Assembly (NCBI RefSeq): GCF_000568255.1
Contig: NZ_KK037166.1
Coordinates: 11,013,761-11,064,894 of the forward strand
Direction of reading: 5' to 3'
From: Kutzneria sp. 744
GTDB lineage: Bacteria > Actinomycetota > Actinomycetes > Mycobacteriales > Pseudonocardiaceae
DNA length: 51,134 bases
The notes beneath the pieces are model-generated. The model was not told where the DNA came from, searched no databases, and saw only the letters and a list, made by a program, of their open reading frames with translations. Made by a program: the position numbers and the translations under genes. This document shows, piece after piece, positions 1 to 8,326 of the stretch; the first letter of the stretch is position 1, and each line of letters opens with the position of its first letter.

Positions 1-416
1 CCGACAACACCGAGTACCTGGTCATCCTGGTCAACGGGCCCAGCCGCGAACTCGGGGCCGAGGCGTTCCCCGACGACGGCGGCAAGGGCGCGCTGGCCGT
101 CGACGTGCAGGGCCTCACCGTCGTCGCCACGCACGTGAGCTGGGGAAACAAGCGGGCTGGCCAGCTTCAGAGGGTGGCTGCGCTGGCGCCCGCGCCGGCC
201 GTCCTGCTCGGCGACTTCAACGCCGACGCCCCGACCGTGCTCGCCACCCTGGGCGAAAGCTTTCGGGCGGCCGAGCTGCCGGCCGGCGTGAAGACCCGCG
301 GCCAGCAGGTCATCGACCACGTCATCGTGCGCGGCGCCACCGCATCGGACGCCGAGGTGCTCGTCGCCGACGGCCTGTCGGACCACAGCCCGGTGCGGGC
401 CTCGATCAGCTACTGA
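1..416 (+). CDS. Endonuclease/exonuclease/phosphatase family protein, C-terminal part
   Basis: The reading frame is open from base 3 to the TGA at 414-416, so the N-terminus lies outside the window; 137 residues are visible. The end of the EEP (DNase I-like) fold can be read: GDFNAD supplies the metal/phosphate-binding Asp and Asn, IDHV follows, and SDHSPV carries the C-terminal catalytic Asp-His pair. Family members are metal-dependent phosphodiesterases acting on nucleic acids, phospholipids or other phosphoesters; the substrate cannot be told from this part. It converges with the HTH gene on the other strand, and the two 3' ends overlap by 11 bp. Confidence 0.85.
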   Translation, partial: DNTEYLVILVNGPSRELGAEAFPDDGGKGALAVDVQGLTVVATHVSWGNKRAGQLQRVAALAPAPAVLLGDFNADAPTVLATLGESFRAAELPAGVKTRGQQVIDHVIVRGATASDAEVLVADGLSDHSPVRASISY

Positions 417-1251
417 CCGGGAAACGTTCGTTGCCGAGCACGCCGAGCAGCTGGAGTTTCTCGAAGGCCTCGGTGCGGGGTGCGGCGGTCAGGACGAGCA
501 GCGCCTGCGACTGGTCCTCCGTGAACAGGACCTGGCAGTCGACCTCGATCGGGCCGAGCTCGGGGTGGATCAGCACCTTGTGGTCGGCGAACCGCTTGGC
601 CACCTCCTGCCGTTCCCACAGCTCGGCGAACTCGGCGCTTTCCTCGCACAGCACGGTGGCCAGCTCGCCGGCCCGGGACTTCGGGCCCATCTGCCCGTAG
701 GCGGCGCGCAGGTTGGCCACCATGGCCCGGCTCTGCCGCTCGTGGTCGTGCTCGGGATAGGACCGGCGCTGCGCGGGATCGGTGAACCAGCGGTAGATCT
801 CGCTGCGGGCGTGTCCGGTGTAGACGGTCAGCTCGCCCATCAACGCCCGGGACATGCGGTTCTGCACCAGCACCTCGCCCAGGTTGGACAGGATCATCGC
901 GGGCGTGTCGTCGAGGCGGTCCAGCACCCGCATCAACGCCGGCGCGACGTGGGCGGCGGTGGTGGTCGGCGACGGCGCGTTGCGGCCCGCGACCTGGAAC
1001 AGGTAGTCCCGTTCCTGCGTGGACAGGCGCAGCGCCCGGGCCATCGCGGCCAGCATCTGCTCGCTCGGCTGCGGGCCCCGCTCCTGCTCCAGCCGCGTGT
1101 AGTAGTCGGTGGACATCGCCGCCAGCGACGCCACCTCCTCGCGGCGCAGTCCCCGGGTGCGCCGGCGGGCACCCGTGGGCAGCCCGATGTCCTCCGGTTG
1201 CAGCGCCTCCCGCCGGGTGCGCAGGAATGCGGCCAGTGCAGCTCGATCCAT
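406..1251 (-). CDS. MmyB-type helix-turn-helix transcriptional regulator
   Basis: 281 residues. An N-terminal XRE-like HTH (about residues 8-75, with the hallmark GLRREEVA and YYTRLEQ) is followed by an MmyB-like ligand-binding domain (about 105-275). This architecture is very common in actinomycetes, where the gene usually sits next to the oxidoreductase it controls. The ATG at 1251 is chosen because the HTH begins right after it; an upstream in-frame start would add unrelated residues. It is divergent from the SDR gene at 1353, and a 15-bp palindrome lies between the two genes, suggesting joint control. The ligand is unknown. Confidence 0.88.
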   Translation of the reverse strand: MDRAALAAFLRTRREALQPEDIGLPTGARRRTRGLRREEVASLAAMSTDYYTRLEQERGPQPSEQMLAAMARALRLSTQERDYLFQVAGRNAPSPTTTAAHVAPALMRVLDRLDDTPAMILSNLGEVLVQNRMSRALMGELTVYTGHARSEIYRWFTDPAQRRSYPEHDHERQSRAMVANLRAAYGQMGPKSRAGELATVLCEESAEFAELWERQEVAKRFADHKVLIHPELGPIEVDCQVLFTEDQSQALLVLTAAPRTEAFEKLQLLGVLGNERFPVSS

Positions 1252-1286
1252 GCCCCCAGTATCGGCCGCCGCCGGATTCCCAGCCA

Positions 1287-1301
1287 GGGATCGCCGATCC
1301 C
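1287..1301. promoter_or_regulatory. Candidate operator palindrome between MmyB regulator and SDR
   Basis: GGGATCG-C-CGATCCC is a perfect 7+1+7 inverted repeat in the 101-bp divergent intergenic region. By position it is the best candidate site for the MmyB-type regulator to control itself and the SDR. No consensus is known for this regulator, so the link is inference. Confidence 0.4.
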
Positions 1302-1352
1302 CCGATATGCGCTCTCTGCACACGGTTCGCGGATCCGGCCAGGCTCAGTGCC

Positions 1353-2117
1353 ATGGACATCACCGGAAACACCGTCTTCATCCCCGGCGCCACCAGCGGC
1401 ATCGGCCTCGCCCTGGCGCTGGCGCTCAACGAGCGGGGCAACAAGGTCATCATCGGCGGCCGGCGGGTCGCGCTGCTGGAACAGCTGGCCGTCGAGCACC
1501 CGGAGATCTCCACCGTGCAGATCGACACCGCCGACGCCGCCAGCATCGAGGCCGCGGCCAAGGAGGTGCTGGCCGCGCACCCGTCGCTCAACGTGCTGAT
1601 CGCGATGGCCGGCATCATGCAGGTCGAGGACTGGCACAAGCCGGAGGGCTTCCTGGCCTCGGCCGAACGGGTCGTCACCACCAACGTGCTCGGTCCGATC
1701 CGCCTGGTCGCCGCGTTCGTCGAGCACCTCCAGACCCGCCCCGACGCCACCATCGTCACCGTCTCCTCAGGCCTGGCCTTCACTCCGCTCAAGGTCACGC
1801 CCAGCTACAACGCCTCCAAGGCCGCCATCCACATGCTCAGCGAGTCGCTGCGCATGCAGCTGTCCGACACCACCGTCAAGGTGCTGGAGCTGGAGCCGCC
1901 GTCGGTGCGGACTGCTTTGATGCCCGGCCAGGAGGACAACGAGCACGCCATGCCGCTCGACGAGTTCATCGCCGAGGTCATGACGTTGGTGGAGACCCAG
2001 CCCGACGCCCGGGAGATCCAGGTCGAGCGGGTGAAGTTCCTCCGCTACGGCGAGGCCCGCGGCGACTACGACCAGGTCGTCGCCGCCGTCAACGGGACCG
2101 ACCCGCACGGCAAGTAG
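1353..2117 (+). CDS. Short-chain dehydrogenase/reductase (DltE-like SDR)
   Basis: 254 residues. Classical SDR: nucleotide-binding GATSGIG at residues 12-18, the conserved Asn at 111, Ser 138/139, and the catalytic Tyr152-x3-Lys156 (YNASK). It should be an NAD(P)-dependent cytoplasmic oxidoreductase. The sequence style resembles DltE-type SDRs, but the substrate is not predictable. The ATG at 1353 sits directly before the Rossmann strand; in-frame upstream codons lie in the divergent promoter. Its partner is the MmyB-type regulator at 406-1251, a pairing common in actinomycetes. Confidence 0.9.
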   Translation: MDITGNTVFIPGATSGIGLALALALNERGNKVIIGGRRVALLEQLAVEHPEISTVQIDTADAASIEAAAKEVLAAHPSLNVLIAMAGIMQVEDWHKPEGFLASAERVVTTNVLGPIRLVAAFVEHLQTRPDATIVTVSSGLAFTPLKVTPSYNASKAAIHMLSESLRMQLSDTTVKVLELEPPSVRTALMPGQEDNEHAMPLDEFIAEVMTLVETQPDAREIQVERVKFLRYGEARGDYDQVVAAVNGTDPHGK

Positions 2118-2187
2118 GCCCGGCGTCCACCGGCGACGCCGGGATTTCCGTCGCGTCGCCGGTAACCGCCGTGCCAGAATCCGCCGA

Positions 2188-2943
2188 GTGCCCACCATAG
2201 CCAGCTTCGACCGCACCCGGATCGCCTACCAGGAGCTGGGGGAGGGCCGTCCCGTCGTGCTGCTGCACGGCTTCATGGGCCTCGGCTCCCAGTGGATCAC
2301 CTCGGGCCACGCCGACTTGCTGGCCTCGCACGGCTTTCGCGTGATCCTCCCGGACCTTCGTGGACACGGCGCCAGCGATCGTCCGCACCACCCGGACCTC
2401 TACCCGCCGGACGCCCTGGCCGACGACATCCTGGCCCTCGTCGCCGAGCTCGGGCTCGACGACTACGACCTCGGCGGGTACTCCCTCGGCGGCCGGGTGA
2501 CCCTGCGGATGCTCGTTCGCGGCGCCCGGCCTCGCCGGGCCGTCATCGCCGGTCAGGGCCTGGATGCCCTCGACGGCACCACTTCTCGCACCGGCTCCCT
2601 GCGCCGGAATCTGACCGCCATCGTCCAGCTGGAGGAGCTGGATCCCGGTGCCCAGCAACTGGCCTCGTGGCTCACCCAGCTCGACGCCGATCCGTACGCG
2701 TTGTTGCACGTCCTGGACACGCACGTCGCGACGCCGCGCTCGGCCGTGGGCCAGATCGACGTGCCGACAATGGTTGTTGTCGGAGACGGCGACGATAGCC
2801 ACTCCTCGGCCGTCGACCTCGCCGCCGCCCTGCCGTCCTCCCACTATGTGCGCGTGCCCGGCGATCATTGGACGACGTTCACCGGCCCCGACTTCGGCGC
2901 TGTGGTCCTGGAGTGGCTCTCGAAACCTTTCGACGCCCGGTAG
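2188..2943 (+). CDS. Alpha/beta hydrolase
   Basis: 251 residues from a GTG. The alpha/beta-hydrolase fold is clear: oxyanion-hole HGFMG (27-31), PDLRGHGASD, the nucleophile elbow GYSLGG with Ser99, a late GDGDD providing the acid, and GDHWT near the C-terminus providing the catalytic His. It is likely a cytoplasmic esterase or C-C/epoxide-type hydrolase of unknown substrate. It ends 10 bp before the LacI gene on the same strand, so the two may be co-transcribed. Confidence 0.88.
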   Translation: MPTIASFDRTRIAYQELGEGRPVVLLHGFMGLGSQWITSGHADLLASHGFRVILPDLRGHGASDRPHHPDLYPPDALADDILALVAELGLDDYDLGGYSLGGRVTLRMLVRGARPRRAVIAGQGLDALDGTTSRTGSLRRNLTAIVQLEELDPGAQQLASWLTQLDADPYALLHVLDTHVATPRSAVGQIDVPTMVVVGDGDDSHSSAVDLAAALPSSHYVRVPGDHWTTFTGPDFGAVVLEWLSKPFDAR

Positions 2944-3198
2944 CATCCTCGCCATGCGTGGTGACACGCCGACGCTGGCGGAGATCGCTCGGGAGGCGGG
3001 CGTGTCGACGCCGACCGTGTCCAAGGTGCTCAACGGGCGTTCCGACGTCGCGCCCGGCACGCGGGCCCGGGTCGAGGAGCTGCTCCAGCGGCACGGCTAC
3101 CGCCGCCGGGCCGGCGGCCCGCCCGCGCGGCTGTTCGACCTCGTCTTCCACGAGCTGGAGAGCGCCTGGGCCATGGAGGTCATCCGTGGCGTGGAGAA

Positions 3199-3790
3199 CG
3201 TTGCGCGCCAGGAGAAGCTGAACGTCGTGCTGTCCGAGTCGGCCGGCCGGCTCTCGCCCGGTCAGTCCTGGGTGGACGGTGTGCTCGCGCGGCGGCCATG
3301 CGGTGTGGTGCTCGTGCTCAGCGACCTCGACGCGGCGCAACGGGCCCAGCTGGCCAGCCGCGACATCCCTTTCGTGGTCCTCGATCCCGCTGGCGACCCG
3401 GCCGAAGGCGTGCCCGCCGTCGGCACCAACAACTGGCGCGGCGGCGTCGCCGCCACCCGCCACCTCATCGACCTGGGGCACCGCCGCATCGGCCTGATCG
3501 GCGGCCCGTCCCGCATGCTGTGCAGCCGCGCTCGTCTCGACGGCTATCGCGCCGCCCTCGAAACCGCCGGCCTCCCTTACGACCCCCGACTCGTGCGCGA
3601 GGGCGACTTCCACTTCGAAGCCGGCTATTCCGCCGGCCGCGACCTGCTTTCCCTGACGCAGCCGCCTTCTGCCGTCTTCGCCGGCAACGACCTCCAAGCC
3701 CTCGGGGCTCTACGAGGCCGCCCGGGAGCTCGGTCTGCGCATCCCCGACGACCTCAGCGGCGTCGGCTTCGACGACCTCCCGATGGCCCG
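3199..3790 (+). repeat. Copy 1 of a ~595-bp tandem duplication inside the LacI gene
   Basis: Nearly identical to 3812-4409. This copy has one extra G (3704-3707) and one base difference near 3758 relative to copy 2. It ends abruptly after the codons for DLPMA, where 21 bp of unrelated sequence begins. Confidence 0.9.
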
Positions 3791-3811
3791 GTTCTATCAC
3801 CGAGCGCTACG

Positions 3812-4409
3812 CGTTGCGCGCCAGGAGAAGCTGAACGTCGTGCTGTCCGAGTCGGCCGGCCGGCTCTCGCCCGGTCAGTCCTGGGTGGACGGTGTGCTCG
3901 CGCGGCGGCCATGCGGTGTGGTGCTCGTGCTCAGCGACCTCGACGCGGCGCAACGGGCCCAGCTGGCCAGCCGCGACATCCCTTTCGTGGTCCTCGATCC
4001 CGCTGGCGACCCGGCCGAAGGCGTGCCCGCCGTCGGCACCAACAACTGGCGCGGCGGCGTCGCCGCCACCCGCCACCTCATCGACCTGGGGCACCGCCCG
4101 CATCGGCCTGATCGGCGGCCCGTCCCGCATGCTGTGCAGCCGCCGCTCGTCTCGACGGGCTAATCGCGCCGCCCCTCGAAACCGCCCGGCCTCCCTTACG
4201 ACCCCCGACTCGTGCGCGAGGGGCGACTTCCACTTCGAAGCCGGCTATTCCGCCGGCCGCGACCTGCTTTCCCTGACGCAGCCGCCTTCTGCCGTCTTCG
4301 CCGGCAACGACCTCCAAGCCCTCGGGCTCTACGAGGCCGCCCGGGAGCTCGGTCTGCGCATCCCCGACGACCTCAGCGTCGTCGGCTTCGACGACCTCCC
4401 GATGGCCCG
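3812..4409 (+). repeat. Copy 2 of the LacI duplication, carrying several one-base insertions
   Basis: Matches 3199-3790 but with single added bases, mostly in C or G runs, between about 4095 and 4230. Drift by one-base run-length changes rather than substitutions is what unpolished reads give, not what old paralogous copies give. Confidence 0.88.
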
Positions 4410-4597
4410 CTGGGTCGGCCCGCCGCTGACCACCATTCGCCAGCCCCTGGTCGCCATGGCCGAGACCGCCGCCCGCCTCGCCCTCTCGCTGGGCCGAGGC
4501 GAGCGCCCCGACACCACCCGGGTCGACCTCGCCACCTCGCTGGTGATCCGCCACAGCACCGCCCCTTTCGGCGGCTGACCCCAAACATTCGGACCGG

Positions 4598-4927
4598 TTG
4601 ACGGTGCGCTGGTTCCAGTACGGGGTTTTCTGCCCGCTGTTCCGCCTGCACGGCCACCGCGAGCCGCGGATCGGCTTCGGTGCGGGACATTCCGGCGGCC
4701 CCAACGAGGTCTGGTCGTACGGCGAGGAGGCGTACGAGATCATCGCCGACCAGCTGCGTCTCCGGGAAACCCTGCGCGACTACATCCACCAGCACCTTCG
4801 GGCCGGAAGTCCTTTGCAACGCCCCCTGTTCGTGGACTTCCCCGATGACGCTCCCGTGTGGACGGTCGAAGAACACTTCCTGTTCGGCCCCGATCTCCTT
4901 GTCGCGCCGGTCACCGAGCTCGGCGCC
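4598..4927 (+). pseudogene. Fragment of a GH31 alpha-glycosidase
   Basis: About 110 residues matching the late part of a GH31 barrel: RWFQYG, CPLFRLHGHREP, a GGPNEVWSYG stretch, and GPDLLVAPVTE near the barrel end. There is no 5' part: the frame simply begins 20 bp after the LacI stop. It runs in frame into an unrelated glycosidase at 4928. The parent enzyme would have been an alpha-xylosidase/alpha-glucosidase type hydrolase, consistent with the LacI regulator upstream. The fragment lacks enough of the barrel to be functional. Confidence 0.72.
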
Positions 4928-5537
4928 GCGCTGGGCGTCCCGACCGGCGTCGGCTCGGGCTTCCTCTACGGCCTGAGCCAGGACGGCAGCGCACCGGCCG
5001 ACAACCTCCTGCGGCCGCTCAGCGTCAAGTCCGGGCGCGGCGGCGGGGCCCGGATCGACGGCCACGGCTGGATCGGCGACGGCATGACCGCCGGCGCCGG
5101 CTACCGCGTCCGCATCAACTCCGCCCCTCGACCAGGCCCGCCGGCTCGGCGCCTATGGGGCGAGCTACGACCTGCTGGTCAGCGACTTGTTCGGGGCCGA
5201 CACCACGCAGCCGTCCTCGACGGTCTACCCCTGCACCAACGGCGACGGTGCCAATTGGACGACGTTCGTCGACCAGGTGGCGGCGCAGCGCATACCCGAC
5301 CAGAATCCACTGGCCCAGCCAGTCACCGTCGGCACCACCGCCATCACGGGCAATGCCGGCGTGCCGATCTCCTGGACTTCCGGCGCCGACGCCTACTTCG
5401 TCACCCTCTCGCCGGCCGACGGCCCGGTCACCCAGATCGTCGACGGCCCCCACACCCTGACGATCACCGTTGGCAGCGGCCAGAGCCCGGCCAGCACCGG
5501 CCGGAACATCGCCATCGACCGGGCCGACATCAGCTGA
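4928..5537 (+). pseudogene. Internally deleted GH39-like glycosidase remnant
   Basis: N-terminal sequence typical of actinobacterial beta-xylosidase (GH39-like) proteins: GVGSGFLYGLSQDGSAPADN, then RGGGARIDGHGW. An extra C in the run 5124-5127 shifts the frame; correcting it continues into LLVSDLFGADTTQPSSTVYPC and FVDQVAA. The sequence then jumps directly to QRIPDQNPLAQPV and a beta-sandwich C-terminus ending at 5537. Nearly the whole catalytic barrel, including both Glu residues, is missing. The family assignment is from remembered sequence style and should be checked by search. Confidence 0.6.
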
Positions 5538-5565
5538 GCATCCGCGCGGGGTGGCCCTTGCCGCC

Positions 5566-6336
5566 TCACCCCGTCGGCGCGAAGAGGGTGAGGCGGACGG
5601 CATCGTCGTCATTGGTCTGAAAGTTGGCGAAGTCGTAGGTCACGACGCCGCGGGACGGGTGGTGCAGCGTCTTCTGGCCGGAGCCGCGGCCGACGGAGAT
5701 GTCGTGGTCCTCCCACCAGGCGGTGAACTCGGGGGAGTGGGCGGCGAGGCGGGCGGCCAGGCCGGTGAAGGCGGGATCGCCGGCGAAGACGTCGTGGGCG
5801 GCACGGAACTGGGCGACGGTGCGGCGGGCCATGACCGCCCAGCCCCGGCCGAACAGGCGGCGCGTGGCCGGATCGAGCAGCAGGTAGACGAGGATGTTGC
5901 GGTCCTCGGCGGCGCACGCGCCGAAGTCGGTGAACAGCTCGCACGCGGCGTCGTTCCAGGCCAGGACGTCCCAGCGGCGGCCCGTGGCATATGCGGGCCG
6001 GTCGAGGCCTTCGATGAGCCGTTTCACCGCCGGCGGCACGGTTTCGCGGACGAACGGCGGCCGCGCGGTCTGGTGGGCCAGCACGGCGAGGTGCGTCCGC
6101 TCGGCGTCGTCCAGGCGCAGCGCGGCGGCCAGGGCGTCGATCGTGGCGACGGAGGGGCGGACGGCCCGGCCCTGCTCCAGGCGGATGTACCAGTCCACCC
6201 CGATGCCGGCGAGCTCGGCGATCTCCTCCCGACGCAGCCCGGGCGTGCGTCGGCGGCGGCCCAGAGGCAGGCCGACGGCCTCGGGCGTCAGGCGTTCGCG
6301 GCGGGAGCGCAGGAACTCGCCGAGTCCGGTCGACAT
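5566..6336 (-). CDS. MmyB-type helix-turn-helix transcriptional regulator
   Basis: 256 residues. HTH near the N-terminus (GLRREEIAELAGI, then YIRLEQGR) and an MmyB-like ligand-binding domain behind it, as in the regulator at 406-1251. The ATG at 6336 is preceded by a strong GAGGAGGT ribosome-binding site, which decides against the in-frame ATG 15 bp upstream. It is divergent from the MDR oxidoreductase at 6439, again the usual regulator-next-to-oxidoreductase arrangement, so it probably controls that gene. Confidence 0.9.
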   Translation of the reverse strand: MSTGLGEFLRSRRERLTPEAVGLPLGRRRRTPGLRREEIAELAGIGVDWYIRLEQGRAVRPSVATIDALAAALRLDDAERTHLAVLAHQTARPPFVRETVPPAVKRLIEGLDRPAYATGRRWDVLAWNDAACELFTDFGACAAEDRNILVYLLLDPATRRLFGRGWAVMARRTVAQFRAAHDVFAGDPAFTGLAARLAAHSPEFTAWWEDHDISVGRGSGQKTLHHPSRGVVTYDFANFQTNDDDAVRLTLFAPTG

Positions 6337-6438
6337 GGGGGACCTCCTCAATCCTAGGATAATACCAGGTCTGGATGCGCCGACCGGATCGTCGCACGAT
6401 GGGTCGTGCCAGGACGAACTACCCGGAGGACATCACCG

Positions 6439-7491
6439 ATGAAGGCCGCAGTGCTCACCCAGTTCGGCGCCCCGCTCACCGTGCGAACCGTGCCCGATCC
6501 CATGCCCGGCGAAGGGGAAGTGCTGGTGGACGTCAAAGCCGCGCCGGTGCTGCCGTACACCGACGAGGTGATCGCCGGCGACCGCGGGCAGCTGCTCACG
6601 CTGCCGATCACGCTCGGCATCGGCGCGGTCGGCCAGGTTCGGGCCGTCGGCCCCGACGCCACGCGGCTCAAGCCGGGGGACTGGGTCCTGTGCGACCCGA
6701 CGCTCCGCTCCCGCGACGACGCTTTGACGCCGGACATCATGCTGCAGGGTTGGAGCGCCCGTGGCGACGGCGGCCTGCGCCTTCAGGACCACTGCGGCAA
6801 CGGGTCCTTTGCGGAGCAACTCCTTGTCCCCACCGAGAATGCGACCCCACTGGGCCCGATCGACCCGGCCGACGCGGGCCGGTGGGTCGCGGCCACGACC
6901 GTTGGCCTGGTGCCCTACGGGGGACTGCTGGCGGCGGAGTTGGCGGCGGGGGAGACGGTGCTGATCAGCGGCGCCACCGGCAACTTCGGCAGCGCCGCCG
7001 TCGCCGTGGCGCTGGCCATGGGCGCGGGCTGCGTGGTGGCGCCCGGCCGTGACGAGAAGATGTTGGCAGAGCTGGAGAATCGCTTCGGTAACCGCGTGAG
7101 GACGATCCGCCACGGCAGCACGGAGGAGATGCTTGCCGCCGCCCCGGGGCCGATCGACGTCGTGCTCGATCTGCTGCCGCCGACGGCCGGAAACGAGCCC
7201 GTGCGAGCGGCGGCGATGACCGTGCGGGAGTACGGCCGCGTGGTGCTGATGGGTGGCGTGCAGGACGACCTGTCGCTGCCGTACCGATGGCTGATGCGCA
7301 ACGGGATCACCGTGCGCGGGCAGTGGATGTTCCCGCGCTGGGCCAACCGGCGCTTCGTCGAGCTGGTCAGGTCCGGTCTGTTCGACCTCAATCAGTTCGA
7401 CGTCACGGAGTTCGCGCTCGACGACATCGCCGACGCTGTGAAGCACGCCGCCACCAGCGGCCGGTTCACGGCGACCGTGATCACGCCCTGA
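6439..7491 (+). CDS. Zinc-independent MDR-family oxidoreductase (quinone reductase-like)
   Basis: 350 residues. Medium-chain dehydrogenase/reductase: N-terminal GroES-like domain, then a Rossmann domain with SGATGNFGSAAV as the dinucleotide-binding loop. The Cys expected for the catalytic zinc after the first strands is absent (VLPYTDEV instead), so this is a zinc-less NADPH:quinone reductase/enoyl reductase-like enzyme. A GGAGGA ribosome-binding site at 6425-6430 supports the ATG at 6439. It is divergent from the MmyB regulator and overlaps the convergent methyltransferase by 11 bp. Confidence 0.87.
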   Translation: MKAAVLTQFGAPLTVRTVPDPMPGEGEVLVDVKAAPVLPYTDEVIAGDRGQLLTLPITLGIGAVGQVRAVGPDATRLKPGDWVLCDPTLRSRDDALTPDIMLQGWSARGDGGLRLQDHCGNGSFAEQLLVPTENATPLGPIDPADAGRWVAATTVGLVPYGGLLAAELAAGETVLISGATGNFGSAAVAVALAMGAGCVVAPGRDEKMLAELENRFGNRVRTIRHGSTEEMLAAAPGPIDVVLDLLPPTAGNEPVRAAAMTVREYGRVVLMGGVQDDLSLPYRWLMRNGITVRGQWMFPRWANRRFVELVRSGLFDLNQFDVTEFALDDIADAVKHAATSGRFTATVITP

Positions 7492-8074
7492 AGGCGATCA
7501 GCTCCACCGCCGGGCTGTTGCCGCGCCGCTCCCTCAGCGTCAGCTGGACGTCCACGAACCCGGCCGCCTCGGCCTCGTCCCGCAGCGTCGCCGGCTCGAC
7601 GCCCAGCACGTGCCGGTGAACGGTGACGACCAGCCGCCCGCCGGGCTGCAACACCCGGTGCAGCTCGGCGAACCCGGCGCATCGGTTCCACAGCATCACG
7701 TTGTTGACGGAGATCGCCGCGTCCACGGACCCGTCGGCGCAGCCGGTGTTCTCCGCGGAACCGGCCCGCAGCTCGACATCCCCGGTCTGGATCGCGCCGG
7801 CGCAGCGCTCGGCGGCCATCGTCCGCATGACCGCGGACGGATCCACCCCGATCACGTGGCCGCCGGGCGACACCGCCGTCACCGCCAACGCCACACCCAC
7901 CCCCGGCCCGTGGCCGACGACCAGGGCAATCTCGCCGGAGCTCAGCTCCGCGTCGGCGATGGCCGCGCGTTCCTGCTCGCGGTTGCCCAGGGCCATGATC
8001 GAGCCACCCAGCCGGCCGGCGACGCCGCGCGGGTGACCGAACGCGGCGTCCAGGGCACGCATGAGCAACGTCAT
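7481..8074 (-). CDS. Class I SAM-dependent methyltransferase
   Basis: 197 residues. A degenerate motif I (IALVVGHGPGVGVALAV) is followed by GVDPSAVM, the acidic strand end, and a central NNVMLWNRCAGFAELHRVLQPGG block typical of UbiE/type 11 methyltransferases. Motif I reads VGHGPG rather than DxGxG, which is seen in some members. The acceptor is unknown. The 3' end overlaps the MDR gene by 11 bp on the opposite strand. Confidence 0.75.
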   Translation of the reverse strand: MTLLMRALDAAFGHPRGVAGRLGGSIMALGNREQERAAIADAELSSGEIALVVGHGPGVGVALAVTAVSPGGHVIGVDPSAVMRTMAAERCAGAIQTGDVELRAGSAENTGCADGSVDAAISVNNVMLWNRCAGFAELHRVLQPGGRLVVTVHRHVLGVEPATLRDEAEAAGFVDVQLTLRERRGNSPAVELIAFRA

Positions 8075-8111
8075 GCCTCAAGGGCACCACGGACGCCGCC
8101 TCGGCGCACCT

Positions 8112-8238
8112 CTAGGCCAGCGTGTCGGCCGCGAAATAGTCGCGCAGGCGGGCGATCTTCCCGTCACGTAAGCGCACGATCTGCACCAGCGACATCGCCA
8201 CGCCGTCGACCGTCCGGCACCAGCGGTAGGGGCCCCGA
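8112..8238 (-). pseudogene. C-terminal remnant of a SnoaL-like (NTF2-fold) protein
   Basis: About 41 codons ending in a stop at 8112-8114 resemble the C-terminal strands of SnoaL-like/NTF2-fold proteins: a MSLVQIVRLRDGKIARLRDYF ending. No plausible start or N-terminal domain is present upstream, where the frame runs antisense into the kup gene. I read it as a decayed gene end. It could also be a chance resemblance. Confidence 0.42.
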
Positions 8239-8326
8239 ACCCGAGCGACGCCCGTAAATCCGCTGGTTGCTGCCCGGACGTGTGTCGTTGGGGGCGTGAT
8301 CCACTTGGGCCGGGCAGACTGGGCCC

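Larger units (their letters stand above)
2954..4578 (+). pseudogene. LacI-family regulator disrupted by an internal duplication
   Basis: The start (ATG 2954) gives a normal LacI HTH (TLAEIAREAGVSTPTVSKVLNGR) and ligand-binding domain, but the frame breaks at an extra G in the run 3704-3707. After 21 bp of filler (3791-3811) the stretch 3199-3790 is repeated at 3812-4409 with about seven one-base insertions, including one that creates a TAA at 4161-4163. The C-terminus then finishes normally at 4578. Joining 2954-3790 (one G removed) to 4410-4578 restores an ordinary LacI protein of about 334 residues. Either a genuine pseudogene or, more likely, a misassembly. The intact protein would be a sugar-responsive repressor; the glycosidase remnants directly downstream fit that role. 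Confidence 0.8.

Noticed and set aside
410-1798. Long minus-strand open frame of 462 codons
   Set aside because: Shadow of the MmyB and SDR genes: Arg/Ala/Pro-rich translation with no family motif, on the wrong frame of two convincing genes.
3199-4409. Insertion sequence or transposon explaining the LacI repeat
   Set aside because: The repeat is host LacI coding sequence, with no transposase, terminal inverted repeats or target-site duplication.
8240-8326. Riboswitch (for example ydaO-type, c-di-AMP) upstream of kup
   Set aside because: The untranslated region is under 100 bp and no conserved riboswitch core could be matched by eye.
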